From CBFHSF01 sp965661055 (lineage in GTDB: Bacteria > Bacteroidota > Bacteroidia > Flavobacteriales > Schleiferiaceae), in the NCBI GenBank assembly GCA_965661055.1, contig CBFICS010000001.1, forward strand, positions 124,001 to 188,000: a stretch of DNA of 64,000 bases, written 5' to 3'. Within the stretch, counting starts at the first letter, position 1. Each line of letters starts with the position of its first letter. Of the stretch, positions 44,540-54,788 are shown piece after piece. Both the position numbers and the translations under genes were made by a program. The notes below the pieces were generated by a model. It was not told where the DNA came from. It ran no database searches and saw only the letters and a list, made by a program, of their open reading frames with translations.

Positions 44540-45616
44540 ATGATTAAGGTCAAACATTACCTTTTACTTTTTATGGTTCTTTCTGTTGTATCTGTTTTCG
44601 GTCAAGCCGGAAGGAAATACAGCAATGCCTTTTTGTCTATAGGGGTAGATGCTAGGGCCATGGGTATGAGTAATAGTATTGTTGCTTCGGTAGACGACGC
44701 AAGTGCTGGCTATTGGAATCCGGCGGGGCTCGCAAATATGGGGCACGCCTTTGACTTCGGACTCATGCACGCAGAGTATTTTGCCAGTATTGCTCAGTAC
44801 GATTATTTGGCTGGCGCCATGGATATTGACGAAAATCAATCGGTGGGGTTTACCTTAATTCGCTTTGGGGTTGACAATATTCTGAACACCACCCAGCTGA
44901 TTGACCAAAACGGAAACGTTGACTACAATAGAATTACCAAGTTTTCTGCGGCAGATTATGCCTTTATGGGATCCTATGCAAGAAAGGTTCCTTCTATCAA
45001 AGGGCTTACCCTCGGTGCTAATATGAAGGTTGTTTATCGTCAAATTGGTGACTTTGCCGATGCGTACGGTTTCGGATTAGACGTGGGGGCTCAATACAGA
45101 CCGGGTAAATGGCGCTTTGGGGTTACCTTAAGAGATATTACTACTACCGTTAATTCTTGGGTTTTTAATACCGAAGACTTTGAGGAAGTTTTTGAAGATA
45201 CGGGCAATGAGTTGCCTCAGAACGGTGTTGAGCTTACCATACCCAGAATGTTACTGGGGGTAGGTAGACAATGGGAGTTTTCTGAAAAATTCACCATGCT
45301 TTCTGAGGTTGATTTAGACTTTACTTTTGACGGACAGCGAAACACTTTGGTGTCAAGCTCTGCGGTAAACATCAACCCTTCGGCTGGACTAGAATTTGCC
45401 TATTCAAACTTTGTTTTTGTTAGAGCGGGGGTAGGGCAGTTTCAACGAGTACCCAACATAGATGGAAAAGAAGAGATGAACTTACAACCTACCATTGGGG
45501 TAGGATTTAAATACAGAGGTATTTCAGTAGACTATGCCTTGACCGATGTGGGGAATACTTCAGCAGCCCTTTACTCAAACATTTTCTCATTAAAGTATAG
45601 GTTTAATAGAAAGTAG
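44540..45616 (+). CDS. PorV/PorQ family outer membrane protein
   Basis: 358 residues with a signal peptide (cleavage after about 22, VFGQ) and a FadL-like barrel. The family start is visible: YSNAFLSIGVDARAMGMSNSIVASVDDASAGYWNPAGLA. PorV shuttles type IX secretion cargo, and PorQ acts with it at the cell surface; which paralogue this is cannot be decided from sequence alone. An imperfect -7 element (CATCTTTG, 44527-44534) lies only 5 bp before the ATG. Confidence 0.82.
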   Translation: MIKVKHYLLLFMVLSVVSVFGQAGRKYSNAFLSIGVDARAMGMSNSIVASVDDASAGYWNPAGLANMGHAFDFGLMHAEYFASIAQYDYLAGAMDIDENQSVGFTLIRFGVDNILNTTQLIDQNGNVDYNRITKFSAADYAFMGSYARKVPSIKGLTLGANMKVVYRQIGDFADAYGFGLDVGAQYRPGKWRFGVTLRDITTTVNSWVFNTEDFEEVFEDTGNELPQNGVELTIPRMLLGVGRQWEFSEKFTMLSEVDLDFTFDGQRNTLVSSSAVNINPSAGLEFAYSNFVFVRAGVGQFQRVPNIDGKEEMNLQPTIGVGFKYRGISVDYALTDVGNTSAALYSNIFSLKYRFNRK

Positions 45617-45681
45617 TTTTTCCATTTTTCTCATCTTTACATTGTATTAGCAGATCATGAAGTTTGCTGGAAGTAAAAAAC

Positions 45682-47274
45682 ATGTTTATGAGAATTAAGT
45701 GGTACTTTTCTTTATTGACCCCCTTATTGCTTTTTCTAGCATGGCCTACCTATGGTTGGTCACCCTTGGTCTTTGTGTCTTTGGTTCCCTTACTTCTTTC
45801 TATAGAATATTCAGAAAATCAGAAACCGATGCATGCCTTTTGGTTGGCGTATCTCAATTTTGCTCTGTTCAATTTACTGAATGGTTATTGGATTGGCAAT
45901 GCGCATTGGTCCGGAAGCGTCGCCGTTATTGTGATTAATGGGGCTGAGTTGGCCTTGGCGTTTTTAGGATATGCAATGATTAAAAAACGGGTAGATGAAA
46001 AACGAGCCATGATTGGCCTGGCCACTCTATGGATTTCGGTGGAGTCTATTCACAAATATTGGGAGATCAGTTGGCCATGGTTGTATTTGGGCAATACTTT
46101 TTCTGAAGATCCTGAATGGGTTCAATGGTACGAATTTACCGGTGCATTTGGGGGTAGCCTATGGGTGGTCTTAGTCAATGTATGGTTGTTCTTTGTCCTA
46201 AAAAAATTGATAGCAGAAAGAGATATATACAAGTACATCTGGCGAATGTTTGCTTTTGTTTTGGTTGGAATTCTCATTCCCATTACCATAAGTTATAGCC
46301 TCTATTACCAATGGAAACCCTCTGGGAAGTCTCTCGATGTAGTTGTGGTTCAGCCCAATGTTGATGCCTATGAAGAGAAGTTTACTATGTCTCCTGACGA
46401 GGCGGCAAAGAATTTCATGAGTCTAGCGAATGAGCATTTAGATGATAAGGTAGACCTGCTCGTCGGACCTGAGACCATGCTTCCAAGGTCAATCAATGAA
46501 GATGGATTGCGCTATAATTCAACCATAAAATTCTTGGACCAATACAAAGCCAAGTATCCTCACTTGTCAATGATTGTTGGCGCGACAACCTATGAGGCAT
46601 ATAACACTCAGCAGCCTCCAAACCTTTCTGCAAGACCTTTTGCAGACGGTTCAGGGTATTATGACATGTACAACACGGCGGTTTTCTTTCCCCAAAAAGA
46701 TCCCATTGAATGGTACCATAAATCAAAACTGGTTGTAGGTGTAGAAAAAATGCCTTTTATGTCGATATTGAAACCCCTAATGGGGGAAGTGGCCATCGAC
46801 CTTGGTGGAACGGCCGGTTCTCTCGGAGTGCAAGCCGATAGGGAGGTGTTTTCTGTGGCTGAGGATAAATACAAAGTGGGATCGGCCATTTGTTATGAGT
46901 CGGTTTATGGAGAGTTTTACGGAGGCTTTGTCCGCCGGGGAGCCAACCTCATGACCATTATTACGAATGACGATTGGTGGGGAGACACTCCAGGTCATCA
47001 GCAACACTTTAGTTATGCTAGGTTGCGAGCCATAGAAACCCGAAGAGCCATAGCTCGTAGCGCCAATACTGGTATTAGTGGTTTTATCAACTCAAGGGGA
47101 GATGTTGAACAACGCCTAGAATATAAAAAGGGCGGGGCCCTTCGCGGGAAGGTTGAGGTAAGAAATGATCTGACATTCTATACTCTTTATGGAGATATGC
47201 TGGTGGGTACCTCTTGGTTTGTTATCTTGGTCTTAGGTATTAGCATTTGGGTTAAATCAAAAACAAAACGATAA
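45682..47274 (+). CDS. lnt: Apolipoprotein N-acyltransferase
   Basis: About 530 residues: six or more N-terminal helices (LLFLAWPTYGWSPLVFVSLVPLLL onward) then a nitrilase-type periplasmic domain. The catalytic triad appears as Glu in GPETMLPRS, Lys in HKSKLVVGVEKMP and Cys in AICYESVYG. It adds the third acyl chain to lipoproteins such as GldB. Possible starts are TTG 45664, ATG 45682 or ATG 45688; the middle one is chosen because it leaves a short charged head before the first helix. Confidence 0.9.
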   Translation: MFMRIKWYFSLLTPLLLFLAWPTYGWSPLVFVSLVPLLLSIEYSENQKPMHAFWLAYLNFALFNLLNGYWIGNAHWSGSVAVIVINGAELALAFLGYAMIKKRVDEKRAMIGLATLWISVESIHKYWEISWPWLYLGNTFSEDPEWVQWYEFTGAFGGSLWVVLVNVWLFFVLKKLIAERDIYKYIWRMFAFVLVGILIPITISYSLYYQWKPSGKSLDVVVVQPNVDAYEEKFTMSPDEAAKNFMSLANEHLDDKVDLLVGPETMLPRSINEDGLRYNSTIKFLDQYKAKYPHLSMIVGATTYEAYNTQQPPNLSARPFADGSGYYDMYNTAVFFPQKDPIEWYHKSKLVVGVEKMPFMSILKPLMGEVAIDLGGTAGSLGVQADREVFSVAEDKYKVGSAICYESVYGEFYGGFVRRGANLMTIITNDDWWGDTPGHQQHFSYARLRAIETRRAIARSANTGISGFINSRGDVEQRLEYKKGGALRGKVEVRNDLTFYTLYGDMLVGTSWFVILVLGISIWVKSKTKR

Positions 47275-47278
47275 TCTT

Positions 47279-47509
47279 ATGACCTCAGAAAATCCCCCTA
47301 GCCTTTTTCAGTTAATTCTTCAAAGAGGACTTCCCTTTGGCGTAATTATTATTTCCTTGCAAATACTGGTAAGGTATTACTTGGGCGACGGCGATAAGGC
47401 CATGTTACAAACCTCTGGATTTTGGTTAGAGCGACTCTTGACCTTGGTAGTTATTGCCATGGTATGGGGTCTTTACCTTCGATTTAAATACAATAGGTCA
47501 AAAAAATAA
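47279..47509 (+). CDS. Small two-helix membrane protein of unknown function
   Basis: 76 residues with two hydrophobic segments (about 18-33 and 48-66) and a basic C terminus (RFKYNRSKK). It begins 4 bp after lnt and is probably co-transcribed with it. No recognisable domain. Confidence 0.6.
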   Translation: MTSENPPSLFQLILQRGLPFGVIIISLQILVRYYLGDGDKAMLQTSGFWLERLLTLVVIAMVWGLYLRFKYNRSKK

Positions 47510-47583
47510 ATTCACATTGAGGCAAAATATTCTCGATTAGAAAATATCTATAAAAGAATCACATAGAAGACAAAGGGCTTTAT

Positions 47584-47591
47584 TACTTTTG
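47584..47591 (+). promoter_or_regulatory. -7 element of lpdA
   Basis: TACTTTTG, a TAnnTTTG match 20 bp before the lpdA ATG. No clear TTG at the proper distance upstream. Confidence 0.4.
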
Positions 47592-47611
47592 CCTTACAAA
47601 AATTCACAATC

Positions 47612-49015
47612 ATGAATCAGTACGATGTTATCGTAATAGGCTCCGGACCCGGAGGATATGTGTCAGCCATTCGCTGTTCACAACTAGGACTTAAAACAGC
47701 AGTAGTAGAAAAGTATTCAACCTTAGGAGGAACTTGTCTTAACGTAGGATGTATTCCTTCAAAGGCCCTTCTAGACTCTTCAGAGCATTACCACAATGCA
47801 GTAAAGTCTTTTTCAGATCACGGAATTGAAATTGACACACCAGTAGTGAACTTTGAGCAAATGGTGGCTAGAAAGCAGTCTGTAGTTGATATGACATGTG
47901 ATGGTGTTAAGTTTTTAATGGACAAAAATAAAATTGATGTTTACCACGGAATGGGATCTTTTCAAGATTCTACCAAGGTGGTCGTAACCAAAGAAGATAA
48001 GTCGACTGAGGTTATTGAAGGAAAGAACATCATCATTGCCACCGGATCAAAGCCTGTAGAATTGCCTTTTGCCAAGTTTGACAAAGAGCGCATTATCTCT
48101 TCTACAGAGGCTTTGAAATTGAAAGAGGTTCCTAAACACCTTATCGTTATTGGCGGTGGGGTTATTGGATTGGAACTTGGATCGGTTTACGCTCGCTTAG
48201 GGGCAGAGGTAACAGTTGTAGAATATGCATCAAGCCTTATTCCAACCATGGATGCTACTATGGGGAAAGAATTGGGTAAGGTGATGAAAAAGCTTGGATC
48301 TAAGATTAACCTTAGTCACAAGGTTACTTCTGCAGTAAGAAAAGGAGACGAGGTTATTGTTACTGCAGAAAACAAGAAAGGTGAAACCGTTGAATTCAAG
48401 GGTGATTACTGTTTAGTTTCCGTAGGACGTAAACCGTATACAGACGGCTTGGGTCTTGAGAATGCAGGTATTGAAACTACAGATAGAGGACAAATAGACG
48501 TGAATGATCACTTGCAAACCAAGGTGAGCAATATTTATGCTATTGGTGATGTGGTTAGAGGAGCTATGCTTGCCCACAAGGCAGAAGAAGAAGGGGTTAT
48601 GGTAGCAGAACTTTTGGGTAATCAAAAACCGCATATCAATTACAACTTGATTCCAAATATCGTTTATACTTGGCCTGAAGTTGCAGGTGTAGGTAAAACA
48701 GAAGATCAGTTAAAAGAAGAAGGGGCTGCTTACAAAGTGGGTCAATTCCCAATGCGTGCCCTTGGACGTTCAAGAGCTTCTGGAGATATTGATGGGGTTG
48801 TGAAAATTCTTGCCGATAAAAATACGGATGAAGTATTGGGTGTCCACATCATTGCAGCCCGTGCAGCGGATATGATCATGGAGGCAGTAACTGCTATGGA
48901 ATTTAGAGCATCTGCTGAAGATATGGCTAGAATCTGTCACGGTCACCCAACATACACCGAGGCGATTAAAGAAGCTGCTCTAGACGCAACAGAAAAAAGA
49001 TCTATTCACGCGTAA
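47612..49015 (+). CDS. lpdA: Dihydrolipoyl dehydrogenase
   Basis: 467-residue FAD disulfide oxidoreductase, the E3 subunit of 2-oxoacid dehydrogenase complexes. FAD-binding IGSGPGGYVSA at residues 9-19, redox-active disulfide GGTCLNVGCIPSKAL (Cys about 43 and 48), NAD-binding VIGGGVIGLELG, and the catalytic C-terminal HGHPTYTEA. The E1 and E2 genes are not in the window. A strong terminator follows. Base composition matches its neighbours. Confidence 0.95.
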   Translation: MNQYDVIVIGSGPGGYVSAIRCSQLGLKTAVVEKYSTLGGTCLNVGCIPSKALLDSSEHYHNAVKSFSDHGIEIDTPVVNFEQMVARKQSVVDMTCDGVKFLMDKNKIDVYHGMGSFQDSTKVVVTKEDKSTEVIEGKNIIIATGSKPVELPFAKFDKERIISSTEALKLKEVPKHLIVIGGGVIGLELGSVYARLGAEVTVVEYASSLIPTMDATMGKELGKVMKKLGSKINLSHKVTSAVRKGDEVIVTAENKKGETVEFKGDYCLVSVGRKPYTDGLGLENAGIETTDRGQIDVNDHLQTKVSNIYAIGDVVRGAMLAHKAEEEGVMVAELLGNQKPHINYNLIPNIVYTWPEVAGVGKTEDQLKEEGAAYKVGQFPMRALGRSRASGDIDGVVKILADKNTDEVLGVHIIAARAADMIMEAVTAMEFRASAEDMARICHGHPTYTEAIKEAALDATEKRSIHA

Positions 49016-49041
49016 GGTGTGAAGAAATAATGATGAGAAAA

Positions 49042-49065
49042 GGGGCCCTTTAGGCCCCTTTTTTT
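49042..49065 (+). terminator. Intrinsic terminator after lpdA
   Basis: GGGGCC (49042-49047), 5-nt loop, GGCCCC (49053-49058), then a T-tract to about 49065. It reaches the stop codon of the convergent HTH gene. Confidence 0.9.
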
Positions 49066-50023
49066 ATTTCGCGTTTTCAATTTTTTGTCTCAGTAAAGAG
49101 AAAAACTCGTTCCTCTTTTCTTCAGCCAGTCCAGTGATGTTAATGCCTTCTTCTGTCTGATAATAGAAAGCGCTTTTTACATTGTCACCCACACTAGAAT
49201 GAGAACTCATTAGGTAGTTTATCGCAGAATATCCAATATATGATATTACGGTATCCTTAACGGCTAACAGTCCGGTGTTGGCCCCCATGATAAACGGACA
49301 CCAATACAATTGAAAGGACTTACCAGTTGTTTTTACTTGGTTGGCAGCCCTTTGTTCTGTCTGAGTAATTACATGGCCTAATGAGTTGAATAGCCCATTA
49401 ACATCTTCCTTTGCAATTCGCTTTGAATTTCTATAGTGAGTAATCTGATCAATGATGTTGTTGATCGTGTGTACAGACCAAATTTCTGAAGTAGGCATTT
49501 GAAAATACAAGTCGTAGAGCTGCTTACCTTTTTCTAACAGTGATTTGGGAATATCTTGAGGTTTAAAAGGAGACTTGGTTTTGGCGGTTTCCTCAATCCA
49601 AACAAAAGATTTAAAAGCGCCTAACAAAGGATCTGCAAAGTACTGAAACAAGGGCAGGTCTCGTGCAATGTAGTACAAGTGTGAATCAGGTACCATCTGG
49701 CTAATGGCTAAATTCCCTAAGGTTTGAGAAAGGTAAATTTCTAGATCAACGTAGTTGGTAATTCTAGATTGAGATTTGAAGAGAATATGTGCTCCGTCAG
49801 TGCCGCTTCTCATTTCATCAATTGAGTAGTGGTAGTGATCCGCAAGCTTAAACAACTCTTCAGTAGTCAGGGGGGTATCTCCTGATCGCTTTCTAAAAAG
49901 ACTTGACCTTGAGCAGGACAAAATTTCTCCTAACTCCGCAAAAATCTCTTTTTTTCCTTTTGACTGTTTGAAAATCCTGTCGAATAGGTGGACTTGAAAG
50001 GCAATTGGTTCTGAAGTATTCAT
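49064..50023 (-). CDS. Helix-turn-helix protein with unidentified C-terminal domain
   Basis: 319 residues. The N-terminal 70 residues look like an HTH (GEILSCSRSSLFRKRSGDTPLTTEELFKLADHYHYSID), with the Lambda-repressor-like pattern of a helix pair followed by an activation loop. The remaining 240 residues, mostly helical with an aromatic-rich segment (YWCPFIMGANTGLLAVKDTVISYIGYSA), match nothing I recognise. It is a stand-alone gene with long flanking regions, so an autonomous regulator of unknown target is likely. A minus-strand TACCTTTA lies upstream near 50062-50069. Confidence 0.7.
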   Translation of the reverse strand: MNTSEPIAFQVHLFDRIFKQSKGKKEIFAELGEILSCSRSSLFRKRSGDTPLTTEELFKLADHYHYSIDEMRSGTDGAHILFKSQSRITNYVDLEIYLSQTLGNLAISQMVPDSHLYYIARDLPLFQYFADPLLGAFKSFVWIEETAKTKSPFKPQDIPKSLLEKGKQLYDLYFQMPTSEIWSVHTINNIIDQITHYRNSKRIAKEDVNGLFNSLGHVITQTEQRAANQVKTTGKSFQLYWCPFIMGANTGLLAVKDTVISYIGYSAINYLMSSHSSVGDNVKSAFYYQTEEGINITGLAEEKRNEFFSLLRQKIENAK

Positions 50024-50211
50024 AGGTCATAAAATAGTTGGGTTTAACCTAAAGGTAATAAAAACCAAATAATTAGCATTTCAGAGCTCCCTGTAATAAT
50101 CCTTTTAGTCAAATTTTCAATTATTATTAGCCGACTTACGTTACAAATAGTATATTCGTCACTGAGTAGAGTACGATAGTATTAGGATGTTCTATTCAAA
50201 CCTCTTCCTAA

Positions 50212-50240
50212 GAAAAAAGCCCTGTCTTTTTAGACAGGGC
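50212..50240 (-). terminator. Intrinsic terminator after leuS
   Basis: GCCCTGTC / GACAGGGC (50219-50226, 50233-50240) with a 6-nt loop; on the minus strand it is followed by TTTTTTCT. It ends the leuS transcript. Confidence 0.88.
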
Positions 50241-50258
50241 TTCCTATTTTATATTCCG

Positions 50259-53036
50259 TTAGGTATTATTAACCCACCACAATATTGATAATCTTTCCAG
50301 GCACAACAATAACCTTTCTAATGGTTTTCCCTTCAAGGTGAGGACTCGATTTTTATTTTCAATAGCTGCTTTTTCAATTTCCTCTTTTGAAAGGTTTAAA
50401 GGAAGAGGAAGCTTAAACCTCATTTTTCCATTAAACGAAACAGGGTATTCATGAGCACTTTCTACTAAGAACTCCTCATTGTACTGAGGGTAGATGGCCG
50501 TAGAAATAGATACCTTATAACCCAGTTTTGACCAAAGTTCTTCTGCAAGGTGAGGTGCATAAGGAGAAATTAAGATTGCCAAAGGCTCAAGAATTTCTCT
50601 TTTGTGACATTTGTAATCGGTTAATTCATTTACACAGATCATAAAGGTAGAAACCGAGGTGTTGAAGGAGAAGTTTTCAATGTCTTCGTTAACCTTTTTA
50701 ATGGTTTTATGAAGGGTCTTTAACTCTTTCTCATTGGCTTTGTCATCCGTAATGATCAACTCACCATTGCTTTCGTAAAGTCTGTAAAGCTTTCGCATGA
50801 AATTAGAAACGCCACTCAATCCTTGGGTATTCCATGGTTTAGCTTGATCTAGCGGACCTAAAAACATTTCGTAAAGTCTAAGCGTGTCTGCTCCGTATTG
50901 CTCAACAATATCATCAGGAGTGACTACATTGTATTTAGACTTTGACATTTTTTCTACTTCACGGGTAACAATGTATTCATTGTTTTCGGTTTTAAACTCC
51001 GCGGAAGCGTAATCAGGTCGCCATTTCTTAAACCCTTCTAAATCCAAACGATCATTATCGACTAATGAGACGTCTACATGAATTGGAGTTGTGTCATAAT
51101 CTTTTATCAGCCCTTTAGAAACAAAGGTGTTGGTACCTTTAATTCTATGAACAAAAGCTGAAGTCCCTTGGATCATTCCTTGGTTGATCAACTTTTTAAA
51201 GGGCTCTTCGGTAGAAATCAGTCCTAAGTCAAATAACACCTTGTGCCAAAATCTTGAGTACAAAAGGTGTCCGGTTGCGTGCTCAGACCCTCCAATATAC
51301 AAATCTACATTTCCCCAATATTCTTCAGCCTCTTTGCCTACAAAGCGGTTTACGTTTTTGGGGTCCATATATCTAAGGTAATACCAAGAAGATCCTGCCC
51401 ACCCTGGCATGGTGTTCGTTTCCATAGGGTGACCATCTTTAGTTTGCCAATCTTTTGCTCTGGCCAAAGGGGGTTCACCGTCTTCGGTGGGAAGGTAGGC
51501 GTCAACTTCAGGTAAGATAACAGGAAGTTGATCGTCTTCTAAAACCTTAGGCATTCCGTTTTCAAAGAAAACAGGGAACGGTTCTCCCCAGTATCTCTGT
51601 CTTGAGAAAACAGCATCTCTAAGTCGGTAGTTGGTTTTGCCACTACCTATATTTTTTTCTTCAAGTTGCTCAATGGCTTTGCCAATGGCCTCTTTAACTG
51701 TAAGTCCATCAAGGAAATCAGAATTCACCAAGGTGCCTTCTTTGGCATCGTATGATTCTTCTTCTACATTTCCACCAGATACCACCTCGCGAATGGGTAG
51801 GTCAAACTTCTTCGCAAATCCCCAATCTCTAGCATCATGGCCAGGAACTGCCATTACCGCTCCGGTACCATATCCCGCCAAAACGTAATCGGCAATCCAA
51901 ATTGGAATTTTTGCGCCACTGAAAGGGTGGATGGCATACGCTCCTGTAAATTGTCCGGAAATAGATTTGGTGTCTGCCATTCTATCTCTTTCTGAGCGTT
52001 TGGCGGTTTCTTCAATGTAATCAGCTACTTGGCCCTTGAATTCTTCGGTGGTTAATTCAGAAACCCACTCGTGTTCAGGAGCTAAGACCATGAAAGAAAC
52101 TCCGAAGATGGTGTCAGGTCGCGTAGTAAACACTTCAATTTTCTTAGAAGAATTTTCCACGTCAAAAAACACCTGTGCACCTACAGATTTACCAATCCAA
52201 TTGCGCTGGCTTTCTTTCAATGAATCACTCCAGTCTATAGTTTCAAGTCCGTCGAGAAGTCTTTGGCTATAGGCAGAGATTCTCATAGACCACTGTTCCA
52301 TTTTCTTTTGAATAACGGGATGCCCGCCTCTTTCTGAAAGTCCATCTTTTACCTCGTCATTCGCTAAAACGGTCCCTAAATTAGGGCACCAGTTTACCAC
52401 GCTTAAGGAGCGGTAGGTAAGTCTATAGTTCAGCAGGACCTCACTTTTCTTTTCTTCAGAGAAAGAATGCCACTCTTCTGCGGTAAAGTTCATTTCTTCT
52501 GAGCACGAAGCGTTGAGGTTTAAGGTTCCGTTATTCTCAAAGTGTTCAATAAGGTTTTCAATAGATTCTGCCTTATCAGTACTTTGATTATACCAAGCGT
52601 TGTACAACTGTTTGAAAATCCATTGGGTCCAACGGTAAAAGTCAGGATTAGCCGTTCTAACTTCTCTATCCCAATCAAACGAGAATCCAATTTTATCAAG
52701 TTGCTCACGATACCTTGCCACGTTGTTTTCTGTGGTGATGGCAGGATGTTGGCCCGTTTCTATTGCGTATTGTTCCGCCGGAAGGCCAAAGGCATCATAC
52801 CCCATTGGATGAAGAACGTTAAAGCCTTTATGTCTTTTGTATCTAGCGTAAATATCTGAGGCAATGTAACCCAGAGGATGACCTACATGAAGCCCAGCAC
52901 CTGAAGGGTATGGGAACATGTCAAGCACGTAAAACTTGGGCTTTTCGCTTTTGTTTTCTGCCTTAAATGTCTTGTTAGTAGCCCAGTATTCGCGCCACTT
53001 TTTTTCTATTTCTCTAAAGTTATATTCCATTGCCAA
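50259..53036 (-). CDS. leuS: Leucyl-tRNA synthetase, with a frameshift near the 3' end
   Basis: Class I synthetase of 925 residues as read. HIGH motif in [17 protein letters not shown] motif in [12 protein letters not shown]1 editing domain in between ([18 protein letters not shown]). The coding frame is correct until LKGK; then it continues as [10 protein letters not shown]..., whereas the -1 frame gives [18 protein letters not shown] and a stop at 50271-50269, the usual LeuRS end. One A is missing from a run (four T on the plus strand, 50325-50328). The intact protein would be about 922 residues. Confidence 0.93.
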   Translation of the reverse strand: MAMEYNFREIEKKWREYWATNKTFKAENKSEKPKFYVLDMFPYPSGAGLHVGHPLGYIASDIYARYKRHKGFNVLHPMGYDAFGLPAEQYAIETGQHPAITTENNVARYREQLDKIGFSFDWDREVRTANPDFYRWTQWIFKQLYNAWYNQSTDKAESIENLIEHFENNGTLNLNASCSEEMNFTAEEWHSFSEEKKSEVLLNYRLTYRSLSVVNWCPNLGTVLANDEVKDGLSERGGHPVIQKKMEQWSMRISAYSQRLLDGLETIDWSDSLKESQRNWIGKSVGAQVFFDVENSSKKIEVFTTRPDTIFGVSFMVLAPEHEWVSELTTEEFKGQVADYIEETAKRSERDRMADTKSISGQFTGAYAIHPFSGAKIPIWIADYVLAGYGTGAVMAVPGHDARDWGFAKKFDLPIREVVSGGNVEEESYDAKEGTLVNSDFLDGLTVKEAIGKAIEQLEEKNIGSGKTNYRLRDAVFSRQRYWGEPFPVFFENGMPKVLEDDQLPVILPEVDAYLPTEDGEPPLARAKDWQTKDGHPMETNTMPGWAGSSWYYLRYMDPKNVNRFVGKEAEEYWGNVDLYIGGSEHATGHLLYSRFWHKVLFDLGLISTEEPFKKLINQGMIQGTSAFVHRIKGTNTFVSKGLIKDYDTTPIHVDVSLVDNDRLDLEGFKKWRPDYASAEFKTENNEYIVTREVEKMSKSKYNVVTPDDIVEQYGADTLRLYEMFLGPLDQAKPWNTQGLSGVSNFMRKLYRLYESNGELIITDDKANEKELKTLHKTIKKVNEDIENFSFNTSVSTFMICVNELTDYKCHKREILEPLAILISPYAPHLAEELWSKLGYKVSISTAIYPQYNEEFLVESAHEYPVSFNGKMRFKLPLPLNLSKEEIEKAAIENKNRVLTLKGKPLERLLLCLERLSILWWVNNT

Positions 53037-53076
53037 AAGATTTACGGCGCGAAAATAAAACTTTACGAGCGCATTT

Positions 53077-53895
53077 CTACCTAATATCCTTTTTAATCAA
53101 CAAGTAACCGGTAGCGCTCCAAATAGCTACAATGTAAACCAAAGCCTTGGCAACATAAGAATAGCTGACATGAGAGACGGTGGGTTCTAAAATGTATTTC
53201 CCAAAAGGAAAGGGGACAAGTCCCCAAGAAACTTCAAACGGTAGCGCGGATCCTAACCAAGGTAATTCTAATGCGTGGCTTAAAACGGCTACAGCAATGG
53301 GCTCAAATATGAACATCCAGAATAGTAAGATGATAATAGTAATACCTGTTTTTCTGAAAATCATGGCTGCTAGCATACCCAGGCTAAGGTGATAAACCAA
53401 GTGGATAAAGTAGGCCAGTAAAAAGTCTATGTTTTTAACGACATACTCAAAGTCGGTTACGGGACTTAGAAAATATCCGATAAATAGGCCTAAGACCAAA
53501 AGAAGTAAGGTGCCAATCAGCGAAAGGCTAAAGATGAATCCGATTTTACTCAAGAAGAAATCTCTACGAGATAGTCCGTCAATAACATTTTGCCTAAAAG
53601 TTTTTTCCTCCCACTCAGTGGTTACTGAAATGGCAACAATTAGCATGGCGAACAAGGTTAGGTTTTTATAAGCATACGCCAAATTCTGCCAAAGGTCTAC
53701 AAAGTCAAAAATGGGCAACTGGTCTGGCTTAATGTCAAAGAACTGTTCTAAGGCTACACCTTTGCTGCTCAAGTATTCTAGAAAGTAATTTCCAGCAATT
53801 GGAATTGAGAAAAAAGCGACCAACCAAAGGATCAACATAACCTTTACATATGACAGGTGCTTGAGCTTAAGCCATTCTAGTTTTAAGTGCCACAT
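53077..53895 (-). CDS. ABC-2 type transporter permease
   Basis: 272 residues with about six membrane helices (segments near 20-40, 70-90, 118-148, 160-180, 190-210 and 245-262). It forms a pair with the ATPase gene, whose stop lies 2 bp away. The cargo is unknown; the operon context (sigma factor, anti-sigma-like protein, two envelope proteins) suggests an envelope-related export or stress system. No similarity to GldF is obvious. Confidence 0.85.
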   Translation of the reverse strand: MWHLKLEWLKLKHLSYVKVMLILWLVAFFSIPIAGNYFLEYLSSKGVALEQFFDIKPDQLPIFDFVDLWQNLAYAYKNLTLFAMLIVAISVTTEWEEKTFRQNVIDGLSRRDFFLSKIGFIFSLSLIGTLLLLVLGLFIGYFLSPVTDFEYVVKNIDFLLAYFIHLVYHLSLGMLAAMIFRKTGITIIILLFWMFIFEPIAVAVLSHALELPWLGSALPFEVSWGLVPFPFGKYILEPTVSHVSYSYVAKALVYIVAIWSATGYLLIKKDIR

Positions 53896-53897
53896 GG

Positions 53898-54788
53898 TTA
53901 TTGTTGGTTTAAGATTTCTAAAAATTTCTCTTCAAGCCTGCTTTTTACTGGGGTTAATTCTGAAAGGACCTCACCTTTGTCAAAGAACAGCTGGTTTATT
54001 TTTGAAGGATCTGTTTCTTCATCAACCGCGATTCTAATTTGGTTATCGATTCTCTCCCACGATTTAAAAAATTCATTTTGAGAACAAATTAATTCCAGGT
54101 TTTCAATTTTGCTTGAGCCAATGGTGTATTGGCCTTTGGTGTTAAGGTCTTCTTCAACATTTCCTCTGTATAAGGTTTTTCCTTTGTTGAGGATGATGAA
54201 GTCTGAGCAAATTTTTTGAACTTCATCTAAAAGGTGTGAGGCGAGGATTAATGTCTTTCCCGACTGGGTAATTTGCTGAATCATTTGCCTAATGTCGGCT
54301 ATGCCCTCTGGATCTAGGCCATTGGTGGGCTCATCTAAGATCAATACTTCTGGGTCAGCCAGCATGGCACTAGCAATTGCCAGTCTTTGCTTCATGCCCA
54401 AAGAATAGGTTTTAAACTTGTCGTCCTTTCGTTGCAAGAGCCCCACAAAGTCTAAAGTTTCTTCAATATGAGGGTTTTTTATGTGCTTGATGTGGGCAAC
54501 AATTCTTAGGTTTTGCACAGCCGAAAGGCTTGGGTAAAATACGGGCTGTTCTAAAATGGCACCTACCTTTCTTCTAGCAATCACTTCTTTTTCACCGTCA
54601 AACCATTGGTATGAACCGCTGGTAGAATTGGCTACACCTAAAACCATAGACAAGGTGGTGGTTTTTCCAGATCCGTTGGGGCCTAAGAGTCCAAAGGCCT
54701 TGCCTTTTTCAATTTCTAATGATAGGTTGTCTACCGCCTTATAACGGCCATAGACTTTGGTGAGGTTTTGAATGGTTAATGCGGTCAT
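53898..54788 (-). CDS. ABC transporter ATP-binding protein
   Basis: 296 residues: Walker A GPNGSGKTT at about 36-44, signature YSLGMKQRLAIASAM, Walker B VLILDEPTNGLDPEG, H-loop ASHLLDE. The C-terminal extension of about 75 residues beyond the nucleotide-binding domain is typical of single-domain exporters (CcmA/NatA type). Overlaps the upstream lipoprotein gene by 4 bp, indicating one operon. Confidence 0.92.
   Translation of the reverse strand: MTALTIQNLTKVYGRYKAVDNLSLEIEKGKAFGLLGPNGSGKTTTLSMVLGVANSTSGSYQWFDGEKEVIARRKVGAILEQPVFYPSLSAVQNLRIVAHIKHIKNPHIEETLDFVGLLQRKDDKFKTYSLGMKQRLAIASAMLADPEVLILDEPTNGLDPEGIADIRQMIQQITQSGKTLILASHLLDEVQKICSDFIILNKGKTLYRGNVEEDLNTKGQYTIGSSKIENLELICSQNEFFKSWERIDNQIRIAVDEETDPSKINQLFFDKGEVLSELTPVKSRLEEKFLEILNQQ

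Noticed and set aside
45682..47274. Several overlapping open frames on the minus strand within lnt
   Set aside because: No family similarity, no spacing to neighbours, and they lie inside an intact enzyme gene with its catalytic triad.
53212..53225. Perfect palindrome GGGGACAAGTCCCC inside the ABC permease gene
   Set aside because: It is within a well-formed coding sequence and its codons fit the protein; one palindrome of this size by chance is plausible.
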